The notes below the pieces were generated by a model, which searched no databases, was not told the DNA's origin, and worked only from the letters and a program-made list of their open reading frames with translations. A stretch of DNA of 60,000 nt from Membranipora membranacea (Eukaryota > Bryozoa > Gymnolaemata > Cheilostomatida > Membraniporidae). Within the stretch, counting starts at the first letter, position 1, and the number at the start of each line of letters is the position of its first letter. Position numbers and translations under genes: made by a program. Where the stretch lies: NCBI GenBank assembly GCA_914767715.1, contig OU612069.1, positions 312,001 through 372,000 on the forward strand, read 5' to 3'. Below are positions 47,738 through 58,784 of the stretch, in pieces.

Positions 47738-47970
47738 GCATGTAGGCTTTCCTGACCAACGCTAGCATTCACATTATATGCTGATACTGTTTGACGTCAT
47801 TAATAAATGAAGATGGAAATATCTTAGAATTCCTGGCACCCCTAAGATATGACTGTTGTCGAAACAATTCATTCATTCATTGTGTTCCTTGAAAATTGAT
47901 CATGGTTTCCTATTTGCAGTCTCTTTTCTTTGATTGACAAACTAGCTCATCTGACAAAATCCTCGGAAAA

Positions 47971-48585
47971 TACCAACACAAACCACTGTTCAGTAATGAG
48001 TAAATACCAAACCACTGTCCAGTAATGAGTAAATACCAAACCACTGTCCAGTAATGAGTAAATACCAAACCACTGTTCAGTAATGAGTAAATACCAAACC
48101 ACTGTTCAGTAATGAGTAAATACCAAACCACTGTTCAGTAATGAGTAAATACCAAACCACTGTCCAGTAATGAGTAAATACCAAACCACTGTTCAGTAAT
48201 GAGTAAATACCAAACCACTGTTCAGTAATGTGTAAATACCAAACCACTGTCCAGTAATGAGTAAATACCAAACCACTGTTCAGTAATGAGTAAATACCGA
48301 ACCACTGTTCAGTAATGAGTAAATACCAAACCACTGTCCAGTAATGAGTAAATACCAAACCACTGTTCAGTAATGAGTAAATACCAAACCACTGTCCAGT
48401 AATGAGTAAATACCAAACCACTGTTCAGTAATGAGTAAATACCGAACCACTGTTCAGTAATGAGTGAATACCAAACCACTGTCCAGTAATGAGTAAATAC
48501 CAAACCACTGTCCAGTAATGAGTAAATACCAAACCACTGTTCTGTGATGAGTAAATACCAAACCACTGTTCAGTAATGAGTATAT
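47971..48585. repeat. 29-bp minisatellite, about 21 copies
   Basis: The unit starts CCAGTAATGAGTAAATACCA (29 bp in all), with a frequent CC/TT variant and a few other changes. Because 29 is not divisible by three, the minus strand cycles through three frames, all of them open, giving long artefactual ORFs. Confidence 0.97.
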
Positions 48586-49372
48586 CTCAGTGAAATGTAA
48601 GAGTTGTTGTAGTATTTTTACTATTTTTACCATGTTTCTGCTAACTGAATTGTTGGAAATGGGTAACAAGTTGGATTATTTGAAAATGATTGTCTGAAGG
48701 TTTCTGAGAATGCGGATGAGCTCAACATAAGAGTCAAATCTCTTCACAATTAAGCAGACAATGAAAGTGAGAGGTAGTGCCCTTTTAATGCTTTTAGAAG
48801 CTCCGATATAACACCAAAACCTGGATAATATATCTCCTATCATAATCGTTATATATTATATATTACCTTGTATACATGAACATATTTACATTTATATTGA
48901 TTCTATTATTGTATCCGCTGAACAGCTATTAGCCAATTTCCTACATCAGACATCCCACAACGAACACAATATTGCTTTTTTAATTGTCAACTTCCTCTGC
49001 AAATTGTCGGCTTCCTCTTCGTTGTAACATTTTGTAAGAGTGATGGTGATGGGCTTACACAAACAAGTGATATATCTATCTACATTGTGTCCACACTTCT
49101 CTTTAATACAGACATATTTCTAAACCCTATAACAAAACAAAATATATGGATTGGTAGCTGCATAAAATAATGGTACTAGACTCAATACAATTGTCTCCTG
49201 ATTCATCAACTCAATACAGCAGAAATGGTATCGTCGGTTGAATCTGTTCACAGTTTGAACTTTGGCCATTTTGATTTGATGAGTGACTATTTAAGACAAC
49301 AGAAATCTATTCTGATTTTGTTTATCCCTAACATTGCGCATAGATATATGGTCAGTGAATCTGAGGAAAAGT
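48586..49372. other. 3' flank of CTL3, no gene seen
   Basis: AT-rich sequence downstream of the minus-strand lectin gene CTL3. No repeat or domain was recognised. Confidence 0.4.
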
Positions 49373-51933
49373 CTACGCAGCTCTTTCACAAGCATATTCA
49401 TACGAGCTGGCACAGGAGACGTCATCAAATAATCTGCTGTATCTATAGAGCTGCAGACAGTCACTGTCACCGCTGCCATTTGGCTCCCCACGTGACCAGG
49501 TGACACTTGACATTGGCTCCCCAGAAATCCAAAACCAAACTCCTCCGACCTCCTTACCGCCTCCCCAGATACCGCTCACAGATATCCATGCTGCTGTTTC
49601 TACATAATAAGTAGATATACTCGGTGTTATTAAGATGTGCAAAACACTGATGCTTTAAAGTGATCCAGAGATCTAACTTATTGTAGGATTACATGAAGTT
49701 TGTAAATTAACTCTAGATTTATTTCCTCATTGCTATTTTTCCTAATTTTTATCAGAAACATTGAAACTATAATGACTGCGGAGAGTACATTCCTAAGAAT
49801 GTCACTGCATTATGACATGTGACTTCCAAGTAGCCATCAATAGATGGAAATACAGGTTTCCAAGGTGGAAATTTTGTCTGGCTATATATGAGGAGGTTAT
49901 AGATCTCAATTCTTGTTGTATAACTGGAAACGTGGATGTATATAATGAGAAAATAAGAGTGGAATTGACCATAGCGCCCTGCAGGGCATGTGTGTTATAC
50001 AGCAATAATACAGCACTGTTATCCATATGATATTTCAGGAAAGAGAATATGATAACCATACTCAACCAAATAACTCGTAGAGCGATAAAACTGTTTCAAA
50101 ATATGCATCCATCAAAAAATCCGTAAATTCTGTGTTCATTTGGAGCTTTTTTAATTTATTTTATAATTTTAATTGAGGAAATTAAATGTTTTGTGTACTG
50201 TAAAATTTGTTTCGTAATTCAGGTGACCTTCACATATTGCTCAACAGTTTCTTGAAACCAAAATTTTTTGTTTCGATGAGTGTAAGTTTATTGGCAGTGG
50301 AATGGAGCATTTGCAAAATCCATCACAACTGGGCATACAATTACAAAAGTCCATATCAGTATACTACTGTAGCAGTATATTATATCAGTTGTGATACATT
50401 GAGATCAACAATTGTCAGGATACCAGCTGAGTGGCTACATATTGAGTTAATTTTCAGAGAAAATATCCAGTAGCTAAGACAATAAAATGACTTAGAGAAA
50501 GAATATCATGATATCAGATATTAAGATGAAAATCGATGAGCCAGAAAGAGAATGGATCAATCCAGTACATCATACTCTCTTCATAACTTTAAGGCCAAAT
50601 GCCAGACACGCAAAACGGAGGACACTTTTACAAACAAGGATGGCTGCATCAGATACTCAGTAAAAATGTAAGGTCCCACACTGTCTGGTTACAGCCAAGT
50701 CCAGCCTCCAGCTGTAATGTTTCTGTTTTTTGTCGCTAAAATTTCATCAATTTATGCAAATCGAACATCCCCCCTGCTGATGATATTTTTGACGAACTCA
50801 ATTGTTTTGTTAAACCATTTATTATTCTTTGTGTGATGCCCATCACTCGATCAGCAAATAAAATATGGTAGTATGCTCTATTATAAGGAGGCAGCCTACC
50901 TGCACTGGTATCCGTGATAAGATTCTCTAAAAGGTTGATTGATTCCTGACTGTCCCAGACAGCTAGTGTGGCTCCAACATCAGCACAGTTTGTGCCAGCC
51001 GTGGCAAAGTTTACTGCTTGAGAAAACATTTTCACACAGCTCTGTCGCGCTGAATTGTAAAACCATCCGGCTGTAGTATCACATGATAAGATTGGTGCTT
51101 CATCTACAAAGACAAAATAGCAAGACTAATTGCCTAATTTGCATATCAAAATTTTATTCTTATCAACTACACCATCTTCTCACTTAAACTTAATTTTAGC
51201 ACAATCCTTGAAGTAAATTGTGGGTGACAGATCATTAGCAATAGGAATGATAGTTAATCATCAAACCTGGTATATACAACAGTTGTTCTGTTTCACAATC
51301 TGCGGCTGGTAGAACTGAGATCATTGTCTCTGTCCCCAGCCTGCATGAAATGTTGCTAGCACTGAAGGCGAACGCTTCACATGTTTGTGTCTTGATACAC
51401 ATTAGAGCACAGCTCATAAAGGTAACATCCTGAGATGTGGAGATAATTCCTTCTTGTGTCATACAGTGATCTGATAGTAAAAAGCTTCCCTCTTCGATTA
51501 TGGTCTGTCCACATGAAAACTGAAAATAATAAATTTACATAATTATGAAAATATGAAGGGAGCACATAATAAAGCGATTGTCTAAATAATTTGAATAAAT
51601 AATAACTCAGCAAATCACCGTTCATTTTCTATTTCTATCATCTTAAATGACCGTAGTTACAAGAAAAATGTATTTTTTTAGTAGGCTACTGTTGAGGATG
51701 AGTTATAAAGGCTAAACAATTTATAGATGAAAAGGGGTTTTACAGCGCCTACTCGAACTCCTTGGTGACTGTTATGTTATGTTTGTATTTATTTTGCTCC
51801 TAAAATCAACAGTGCGATGTACCGGAGTGAATTCCACTAGAAAACAGAGTTAGTCAGTAAATAAACAGCAGACTGTGTAGCCAACGCTCACCTGTGGAAA
51901 CACTAGAATAGCTATCCAGGTTACTAGAGACAT
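49373..51933 (-). CDS. CTL3: secreted PAN + C-type lectin protein with EPN motif
   Basis: Exons 51892-51933, 51267-51519, 50900-51103 and 49373-49599 join in phase to 726 nt, 241 aa. Residues 1-14 (MSLVTWIAILVFPQ) plus the start of exon 2 form the signal peptide. Residues about 18-95 form a PAN/apple-like domain (CGQTIIEEGSFLLSDHC, SCALMCIKTQTCEAFAFS, ISCRLGTE). The C-type lectin domain runs from about 103 to 241: SCDTTAGWFYN, CVKMFSQAVNF, GATLAVWDSQESINL, VWFWISG, EPN at 205-207, FDD at 224-226, and a terminal YACER. EPN usually goes with mannose-type ligands and Ca2+. The acceptor of exon 4 has three in-phase AGs (after 49600, 49594 and 49591), so 241, 239 or 238 aa are possible. It is the intact paralogue of CTL2, with the same intron positions. 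It is probably an extracellular recognition protein. Confidence 0.9.
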
Positions 51934-54900
51934 CTTCTCATCAGACTCACTTGAGATGATGTGTCACATTAAACTAACTCTCATTCTACTTCATCAAAAA
52001 TTGCACCTTTGATTAAAATATTGGTTGCAATAAAAGTAATATTTATGTTATTGATTTACAAATACACTTCCTTGGTGTGTTTACCTATCCAAGCTTTTTT
52101 AGATTGAATGTAGGGGATAATATGACTATGTGAATAGGGTCATTTAAAGTCAAAACTATCAATAGTATTTAGTAACCTGATCGACATCACCTGATGTTCC
52201 TATGTGACATTATAACAATTATTGATTTACAACTTGAGTATAAAAATTTTATTAACCTACTTCAGTTTGCTGTTGCTTCTTTGTAGAGTTCAAAAGTGAA
52301 CATGTTGTTTTAAGCGTTTGAAACTATATTTTATCTTAAGTGATTCGGTAAAGGATTCGGTAAAGAACGTCAAATAAGCCCTTTTAGCTCGTTATGCTAA
52401 AAATGGCAACAACATCCTCTGTATTTTTTCTGACAGTGGAGTGTGGTGTTATCCTTGATGATTGTCAGAAATTGTATTGTGTTTGTAGGTCAAGAGGTCA
52501 AGAATGGATATTTTATTTCAGAAAAAACAGTAAAACCTCATTAATTTTATTCATCCCAAAGCTTAATAATTTTGAAAGATAAATTGATGAGAAAAATAGA
52601 TAGAGGAGCACTGTGAATACTTTGGGCTTCTTCATTTTGACGCAAAACCTCAAATAGGATTTGAGTTTGTTTTCTGAACAGTAAATAAGTTGTGCAGCTT
52701 CATTCTTCAATAACTACTCTGTGCAGAGAAAAGGAGGCTTATAAATCAGGTATAAGTTGCCATTATTGTCACAGATTCGTCCTTAAGATGCTTCGAATTC
52801 CCTCTGGACACGATAAATGATACAAGAAACAACAGCATCTACATTACCTGGTACATTATGATCAACTGTCAGATTCTGCCTTTCCTATTGTCGTAAGTTC
52901 ATCACTCAAAATAACGTTAGTGTCAAAATTGTTCAATAATATAAAATGTATAAGTTACGAAAATTCTAAGAACTGTGAGAAGATAATTACTAGAATAGGT
53001 AACCTCTCTATCGTCATGCTAATTTGTGCACCAACTCTTTGCTCTCACCTGTGCACTTGAGGGTTGGTAAAACAGTAAGCTGACCATACGATACACGAAA
53101 GAGATAGTATTGTCCAAGGATTTGTTTGTGTCCAAAAAAACCCGTGAAGTAAGTGATGCAATAATCATTGAGAAACATTATTGACATACAATTATTCGGT
53201 AACATCTCTGTTTTGAGTTTGTAGACTATTTAAATTTATTTGTAACAATAAAATTAATTCGAATTCCATGTTACAATTGTTTGTTGGAGTTGCTCTACCA
53301 TGTATTAACTGTAAGTGAGAACTGCATTCCATAAATATTTTGGCAAACAATGGCTTTTCTGAACTAGTTCAACGTGGTTGGATATTTAGAGAAAGACCCG
53401 TTTAAACTAGGACTGCAAGGTTAGTTCTTTATATATGCTCTTTGATGCAGCCCTCATTCATGATAACTCAAATATCCTATTGAATTGAAAGCATAGAAAT
53501 TGTTTATCTTAATCAAAAAGGCATTTGAGATTGTATTAGATCACTCCGTTACTCTGTTACAACCTTTAGATCTCCAATCAGTCTGCTGTGCACTTTTATC
53601 CAAAATGTTTAATATTCTCAAACCTTAGGGTTTGAGAAGGAATGAATCTAAATAGCAAACCCTTGCCAACACAATTTGCTTATCAAATATAGCCTTAGAT
53701 CTCAGCAGTCATTCGGCGTCATGGGCGGGGCGGTTATCCAGTATATTGCCCTGAGGCTATAAGGCTATGAATAGCACTTTTTCATTGGCAGCTACGGGGG
53801 GGATGTTGCCAACAGGCTTGGGTGGAGGGGTCTTAATCAGCAGGCTACGATACACAGTGTGAATAATTTTGCTTGCGAGTCACAGTAGTTTTATGAACTG
53901 TATCCTTACTAAAGTTGAATGAAAATCAAAAAAATCTCAGAGAATGTAATATCAACACCAACAGACACACACCACATTTGTCACTAACAAACCAAAACTT
54001 AGATCACATTGAAATACTGAATCATGCAATAGCATCCATTTAAAAAAATACAATATAAAACTTGCAATCATTTGCAGTAATTTTGTAGCGACAGACAAAA
54101 AAGTGAATAAACAGAATATTCTAATGTTTTAAATTTCAATTGGTTATATAGATCATGTATCGACAGGACGTCTCTGATTTGAGAAACTTGAATTTAAAAT
54201 GAAGTGTCATTCAAACTGTGCTGTCGTTGAAAGACTGCCACAAACACTGTTGATGTAAAGGTCTTTCGATTTTATCACCAGGGTCAGTGATGGAGCCTTG
54301 ACCTACAAGACAAAACATCTATGTATGATTGAGAAGTGTGGCTTAACAATTTGATTTGCATTCAGGATGTCAAACAAATACATGTATACTTTAGGGATTT
54401 TGATAGCCATGTTGTGATTATGACGAATCTGTAACCTAACTTTCCATTACACAAAAGATATATTACGCAACATGATCATCAACAAACAATAGCAGAATAA
54501 ATGATTGATAAAAATCATATTTTAGGTTATTCATTGATTTCTTTCATTCCAACACGATGCCTCTACTGATTTGGTGGCAGCAAAAATTGTCTCATAGGTG
54601 GTAACGCCTACCTGATTCTCTTCCATGACATTTTGTTTCTGATGGCTTTCAAAAATATACAGGCAGCAACATGAAGCTCACCAGTAGAGAATAATCTGCA
54701 AAAGAATGAGTGAAATTTTGGTTTATGGACCTGTTGCATACAGTTATACAGTTGCTGAGACATTCCACAGCATGACAGAACCCAAAAATGAAAAGCAAAA
54801 ATATTTCACACAATCCATCAATACTGAGCTAGTCCGCAGTCAACAGAGGGTCATGAGCATCAGTTACTTTGCCCCATACAGTTGCTAAGACATTCCACAG

Positions 54901-54965
54901 CATGAGAGAAATCAACAAACCTAAATCACTGGGCTAATATTTTTGTATTAATGGTTGATTAAAGG
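51934..54965. other. Upstream of CTL3; AT-rich with possible minus-strand exons
   Basis: No clear gene. Minus-strand 54612-54695 has a good acceptor (ttcttttgcag) and donor (gtaggc) and one open frame (LFSTGELHVAACIFLKAIRN and onward). It could join 54287-54302 and end at TGA. A short palindrome TTCTCAAACC-TTAG-GGTTTGAGAA lies at 53617-53640. A direct repeat (gacattccacagcatga) occurs at 54757 and 54890. Confidence 0.3.
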
Positions 54966-55210
54966 TTGATTAAAATCCGATGTCATATCACTCGCCCATC
55001 CCGAGGCATGGGCGGCGAAATATTAATGCCTTAATGGCGAGGCCGCAATATCTGCGCCAATTTGCTCTCAGTTTGCAGGCAGGTCGGAGCACACCTGGGG
55101 GCCAACCAATCCCCAGTAGAAGATGGACTGCAGTGGGATTCGAACCCACGACCTTCAACACTTGTGTGTTGAAGTCAGGCGCTCTAACCAACTGAGCCAC
55201 CTACTACTCC
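54966..55210 (-). mobile_element. tRNA-derived SINE, copy 3
   Basis: On the minus strand, GTGGCTCAGTTGGTTAGAGC (A box) and GTGGGTTCGAATCCCACTGC (B box) are both perfect. The body CCTGCCTGCAAACTGAGAGC, the ATTGCGGCCTCGCCATTAAG block and the tail TGATATGACATCGGATTTTA match the copies at 21004 and 28345. It is the best preserved of the three and abuts the 41-bp satellite. Confidence 0.9.
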
Positions 55211-55254
55211 TTTCTGCCTATAATAATGAACAAAAAGTGCCGGGATATGGTCCG

Positions 55255-58200
55255 ATGCCTGATAGCCTACGCCAGAGAGGTCAAGACTAGTAGAATGGTC
55301 TGATAGCCTACGCCAGAGAGGTCGATACTAGTAGAGTGGTCTGATAGTCTACGCCAGAGAGGTCAATACTAGTAGAGTGGTCTGATAGTCTACGCCAGAG
55401 AGGTCGAGACTAGTAGAGTGTCTGATAGTCTACGCCAGAGAGGTCGAGACTATTAGAGTGTCTGATAGTCTATGCCAGAGAGGTCGAGACTAGTAGAGTG
55501 GTCTGATAGTCTACGCCAGAGAGGTCGAGACTAGTAGGAGTGTGGTCTGATAGCCTACACCAGAGAGGTCGAGACTAGTAGAGTGGTCTGATAGTCTACG
55601 CCAGAGAGGTCGAGACTAGTAGAGTGGTCTGATAGTCTATGCCAGAGAGGTCGATACTAGTAGAGTGGTCTGATAGCCTACGCCAGAGAGGTCGAGACTA
55701 GTAGAGTGGTCTGATAGCCTACGCCAGAGAGTTCGAGACTAGTAGAGTGGTCTGATAGTCTACGCCAGAGAGGTCGATACTAGTAGAGTGGTCTGATAGC
55801 CTACGACAGAGAGGTCGAGACTAGTAGAGTGGTCTGATAGCCTACACCAGAGAGGTCGAGACTAGTAGAGTGGTCTGATAGTCTACGCCAGAGAGGTCGA
55901 TACTAGTAGAGTGGTCTGATAGTCTACGTCAGAGAGGTTGAGACTAGTAGAATGGTCTGATAGTCTACGCCAGAGAGGTTGAGACTAGTAGAGTGGTCTG
56001 ATAGTCTACCCCAGAGAGGTCGAGACTAGTAGAGTGTGGTCTGATAGCCTACGCCAGAGAGGTCGAGACTAGTAGAGTGGTCTGATAGTCTATGCCAGAG
56101 AGGTTGATACTAGTAGAGTGGTCTGATAGCCTACGCCAGATGGGTTGAGACTAGTAGAGTGGTCTGATAGTCTACGCCAGAAAGGTCGAGACTAGTAGAG
56201 TGGTCTGATAGTCTACGCCAGAGAGGTCGATACTAGTAGAGTGGTCTGATAGCCTACGCCAGAGAGGTCGAGACTAGTAGAGTGGTCTGATAGCCTACAC
56301 CAGAGAGGTCGAGACTAGTAGAGTGGTCTGATAGTCTACGCCAGAGAGGTCGATACTAGTAGAGTGGTCTGATAGTCTATGTCAGAGAGGTCGAGACTAG
56401 TAGAATGGTCTGATAGTCTACGCCAGAGAGGTTGAGACTAGTAGAGTGTCTGATAGCCTACGCCAGAGAGGTCGAGACTAGTAGAGTGGTCTGATAGCCT
56501 ACGCCAGAGAGGTCGAGACTAGTAGAGTGGTCTGATAGCCTACGCCAGAGAGGTCGAGACTAGTAGAGTGGTCTGATAGTCTACGCCAGAGAGGTCGATA
56601 CTAGTAGAGTGGTCTGATAGCCTACACCAGAGAGGTCGAGACTAGTAGAGTTGTCTGATAGCCTACACCAGAGAGGTCGAGACTAGTAGAGTGGTCTGAT
56701 AGTCTACGCAAGAGAGGTCGATACTAGTAGAGTGGTCTGATAGTCTACGTCAGAGAGATCGAGACTAGTAGAGTGGTCTGATAGTCTACTCCAGAGAGGT
56801 CGATACTAGTAGAGTGGTCTGATAGTCTACGTCAGAGAGGTCGAGACTAGTAGAATGGTCTGATAGTCTACGCCAGAGAGGTCGAGACTAGTAGAGTGGT
56901 CTGATAGCCTACACCAGAGAGGTCGAGACTAGTAAAGTGGTCTGATAGCCTACACCAGAGAGGACGATACTAGTAGAGTGGTCTGATAGCCTACGCCAGA
57001 GAGGTCGAGACTAATAGAGTGGTCTGATAGCCTACACCAGAGAGGTCGAGACTAGTAGAGTGGTCTGATAGTCTACGCAAGAGAGGTCGATACTAGTAGA
57101 GTGGTCTGATAGCCTACACCAGAGAGGTCGAGACTAGTAAAGTGGTCTGATAGCCTACACCAGGGAGGACGATACTAGTAGAGTGGTCTGATAGCCTACG
57201 CCAGAGAGGTCGAGACTAGTGGAGTGGTCTGATAGCCTACACCAGAGAGGTCGAGACTAGTAAAGTGGTCTGATAGCCTACACCAGAGAGGACGATACTA
57301 GTAGAGTGGTCTGATAGCCTACGCCAGAGAGGTCGAGACTAATAGAGTGGTCTGATAGCCTACACCAGAGAGGTCGAGACTAGTAGAGTGGTCTGATAGC
57401 CTACGCCAGAGAGGTCGAGACTAATAGAGTGGTCTGATAGTCTACGTCAGAGAGGTCGAGACTAGTAGAGTGGTCTGATAGCCTACGTCAGAGAGGTCGA
57501 GACTAATAGAGTGGTCTGATAGTCTACGTCAGAGAGGTCGAGACTAGTAGAGTGGTCTGATAGCCTACGTCAGAGAGGTCGAGACTAGTAGAGTGGTCTG
57601 ATAGCCTACGTCAGAGAGGTCGAGACTAATAGAGTGGTCTGATAGTCTACGTCAGAGAGGTCGAGACTAGTAGAGTGGTCTGATAGCCTACGTCAGAGAG
57701 GTCGAGACTAATAGAGTGGTCTGATAGTCTACGTCAGAGAGGTCGAGACTAGTAGAGTGGTCTGATAGCCTACGTCAGAGAGGTCGAGACTAATAGAGTG
57801 GTCTGATAGTCTACGTCAGAGAGGTCGAGACTAGTAGAGTGGTCTGATAGCCTACGTCAGAGAGGTCGAGACTAATAGAGTGGTCTGATAGTCTACGTCA
57901 GAGAGGTCGAGACTAATAGAGTGGTCTGATAGTCTACGTCAGAGAGGTCGAGACTAGTAGAGTGGTCTGATAGCCTACGTCAGAGAGGTCGAGACTAGTA
58001 GAGTGGTCTGATAGCCTACGTCAGAGAGGTCGAGACTAATAGAGTGGTCTGATAGTCTACGTCAGAGAGGTCGAGACTAGTAGAGTGGTCTGATAGTCTA
58101 CGCAAGAGAGGTCGATACTAGTAGAGTGGTCTGATAGTCTACGTCAGAGAGGTCGAGACTAGTAGAATGGTCTGATAGTCTACGCAAGAGAGGTCGATAC

Positions 58201-58784
58201 TAGTAGAGTGGTCTGATAGTCTACGTCAGAGAGGTCGAGACTAATAGAGTGGTCTGATAGTCTACGTCAGAGAGGTCGAGACTAGTAGAGTGGTCTGATA
58301 GCCTACGTCAGAGAGGTCGAGACTAGTAGAGTGGTCTGATAGCCTACGTCAGAGAGGTCGAGACTAATAGAGTGGTCTGATAGTCTACGTCAGAGAGGTC
58401 GAGACTAGTAGAGTGGTCTGATAGTCTACGCAAGAGAGGTCGAGACTAGTAGAGTGGTCTGATAGTCTACGCCAGAGAGGTCGAGACTAATAGAGTGGTC
58501 TGATAGCCTACGCCAGAGAGGTCGAGACTAATAGAGTGGTCTGATAGTCTACGTCAGAGAGGTCGAGACTAGTAGAGTGGTCTGATAGTCTACGCAAGAG
58601 AGGTCGATACTAGTAGAGTGGTCTGATAGCCTACGTCAGAGAGGTCGAGACTAGTAGAGTGGTCTGATAGCCTACGTCAGAGAGGTCGAGACTAATAGAG
58701 TGGTCTGATAGTCTACGTCAGAGAGGTCGAGACTAGTAGAGTGGTCTGATAGTCTACGCCAGAGAGGTCGAGACTAGTAGAGTG
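55255..58784. repeat. 41-bp satellite array, about 86 copies, partly dimeric
   Basis: The unit begins GGTCTGATAGTCTACGCCAG and continues through AGAGGTCGAGACTAGTAGAGT (41 bp). Variants at fixed positions (TCT/CCT, CGCC/CGTC/CACC, GAG/GAT, AGTAG/AATAG) run in blocks. From about 57,430 on, units with TCT..AGTAG and CCT..AATAG often alternate, giving an 82-bp higher-order unit. Most units contain ACTAGT. No frame is conserved. Confidence 0.98.

Larger units (their letters stand above)
43170..47740 (+). mobile_element. CR1/L2-like LINE, 5'-truncated and split by a DNA transposon
   Basis: The RT domain begins near 43175. It reads YRPVALTPIMAKTF, then FAYRERWSTEDAL, then CLFVDFTSAVDTI, then LTDRRQQVEV, then TGSPQGCV (43190-43654). 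The catalytic KYADDTILLE follows in another frame at 43668. The coding sequence stops at IIIKGTE at 43873 and resumes at 47027 with VQRVDQFVYLGTSIDSKL, ending FLNKTFF-stop at 47512. Removing the element at 43874-47018 plus one TSD rejoins the frame IKGTE-VQRVD. The RT frameshift and altered residues show the copy is inactive. A (TACCCA)n run at 47640-47737 sits where a LINE 3' tail repeat is expected. Confidence 0.85.

Noticed and set aside
47971-48585. CRISPR-like regular array
   Set aside because: Units are contiguous without unique spacers, the genome is animal, and variation is scattered within units.
47910-48669. Overlapping minus-strand ORFs rich in WYLLIT/GIYSLL/VFTHYW
   Set aside because: Translations of the 29-bp minisatellite cycling through three frames, with no flanking gene signal.
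55130-55205. Functional tRNA gene (minus strand)
   Set aside because: The A and B boxes are perfect, but the 3' acceptor arm is replaced by the SINE body seen in two other copies.
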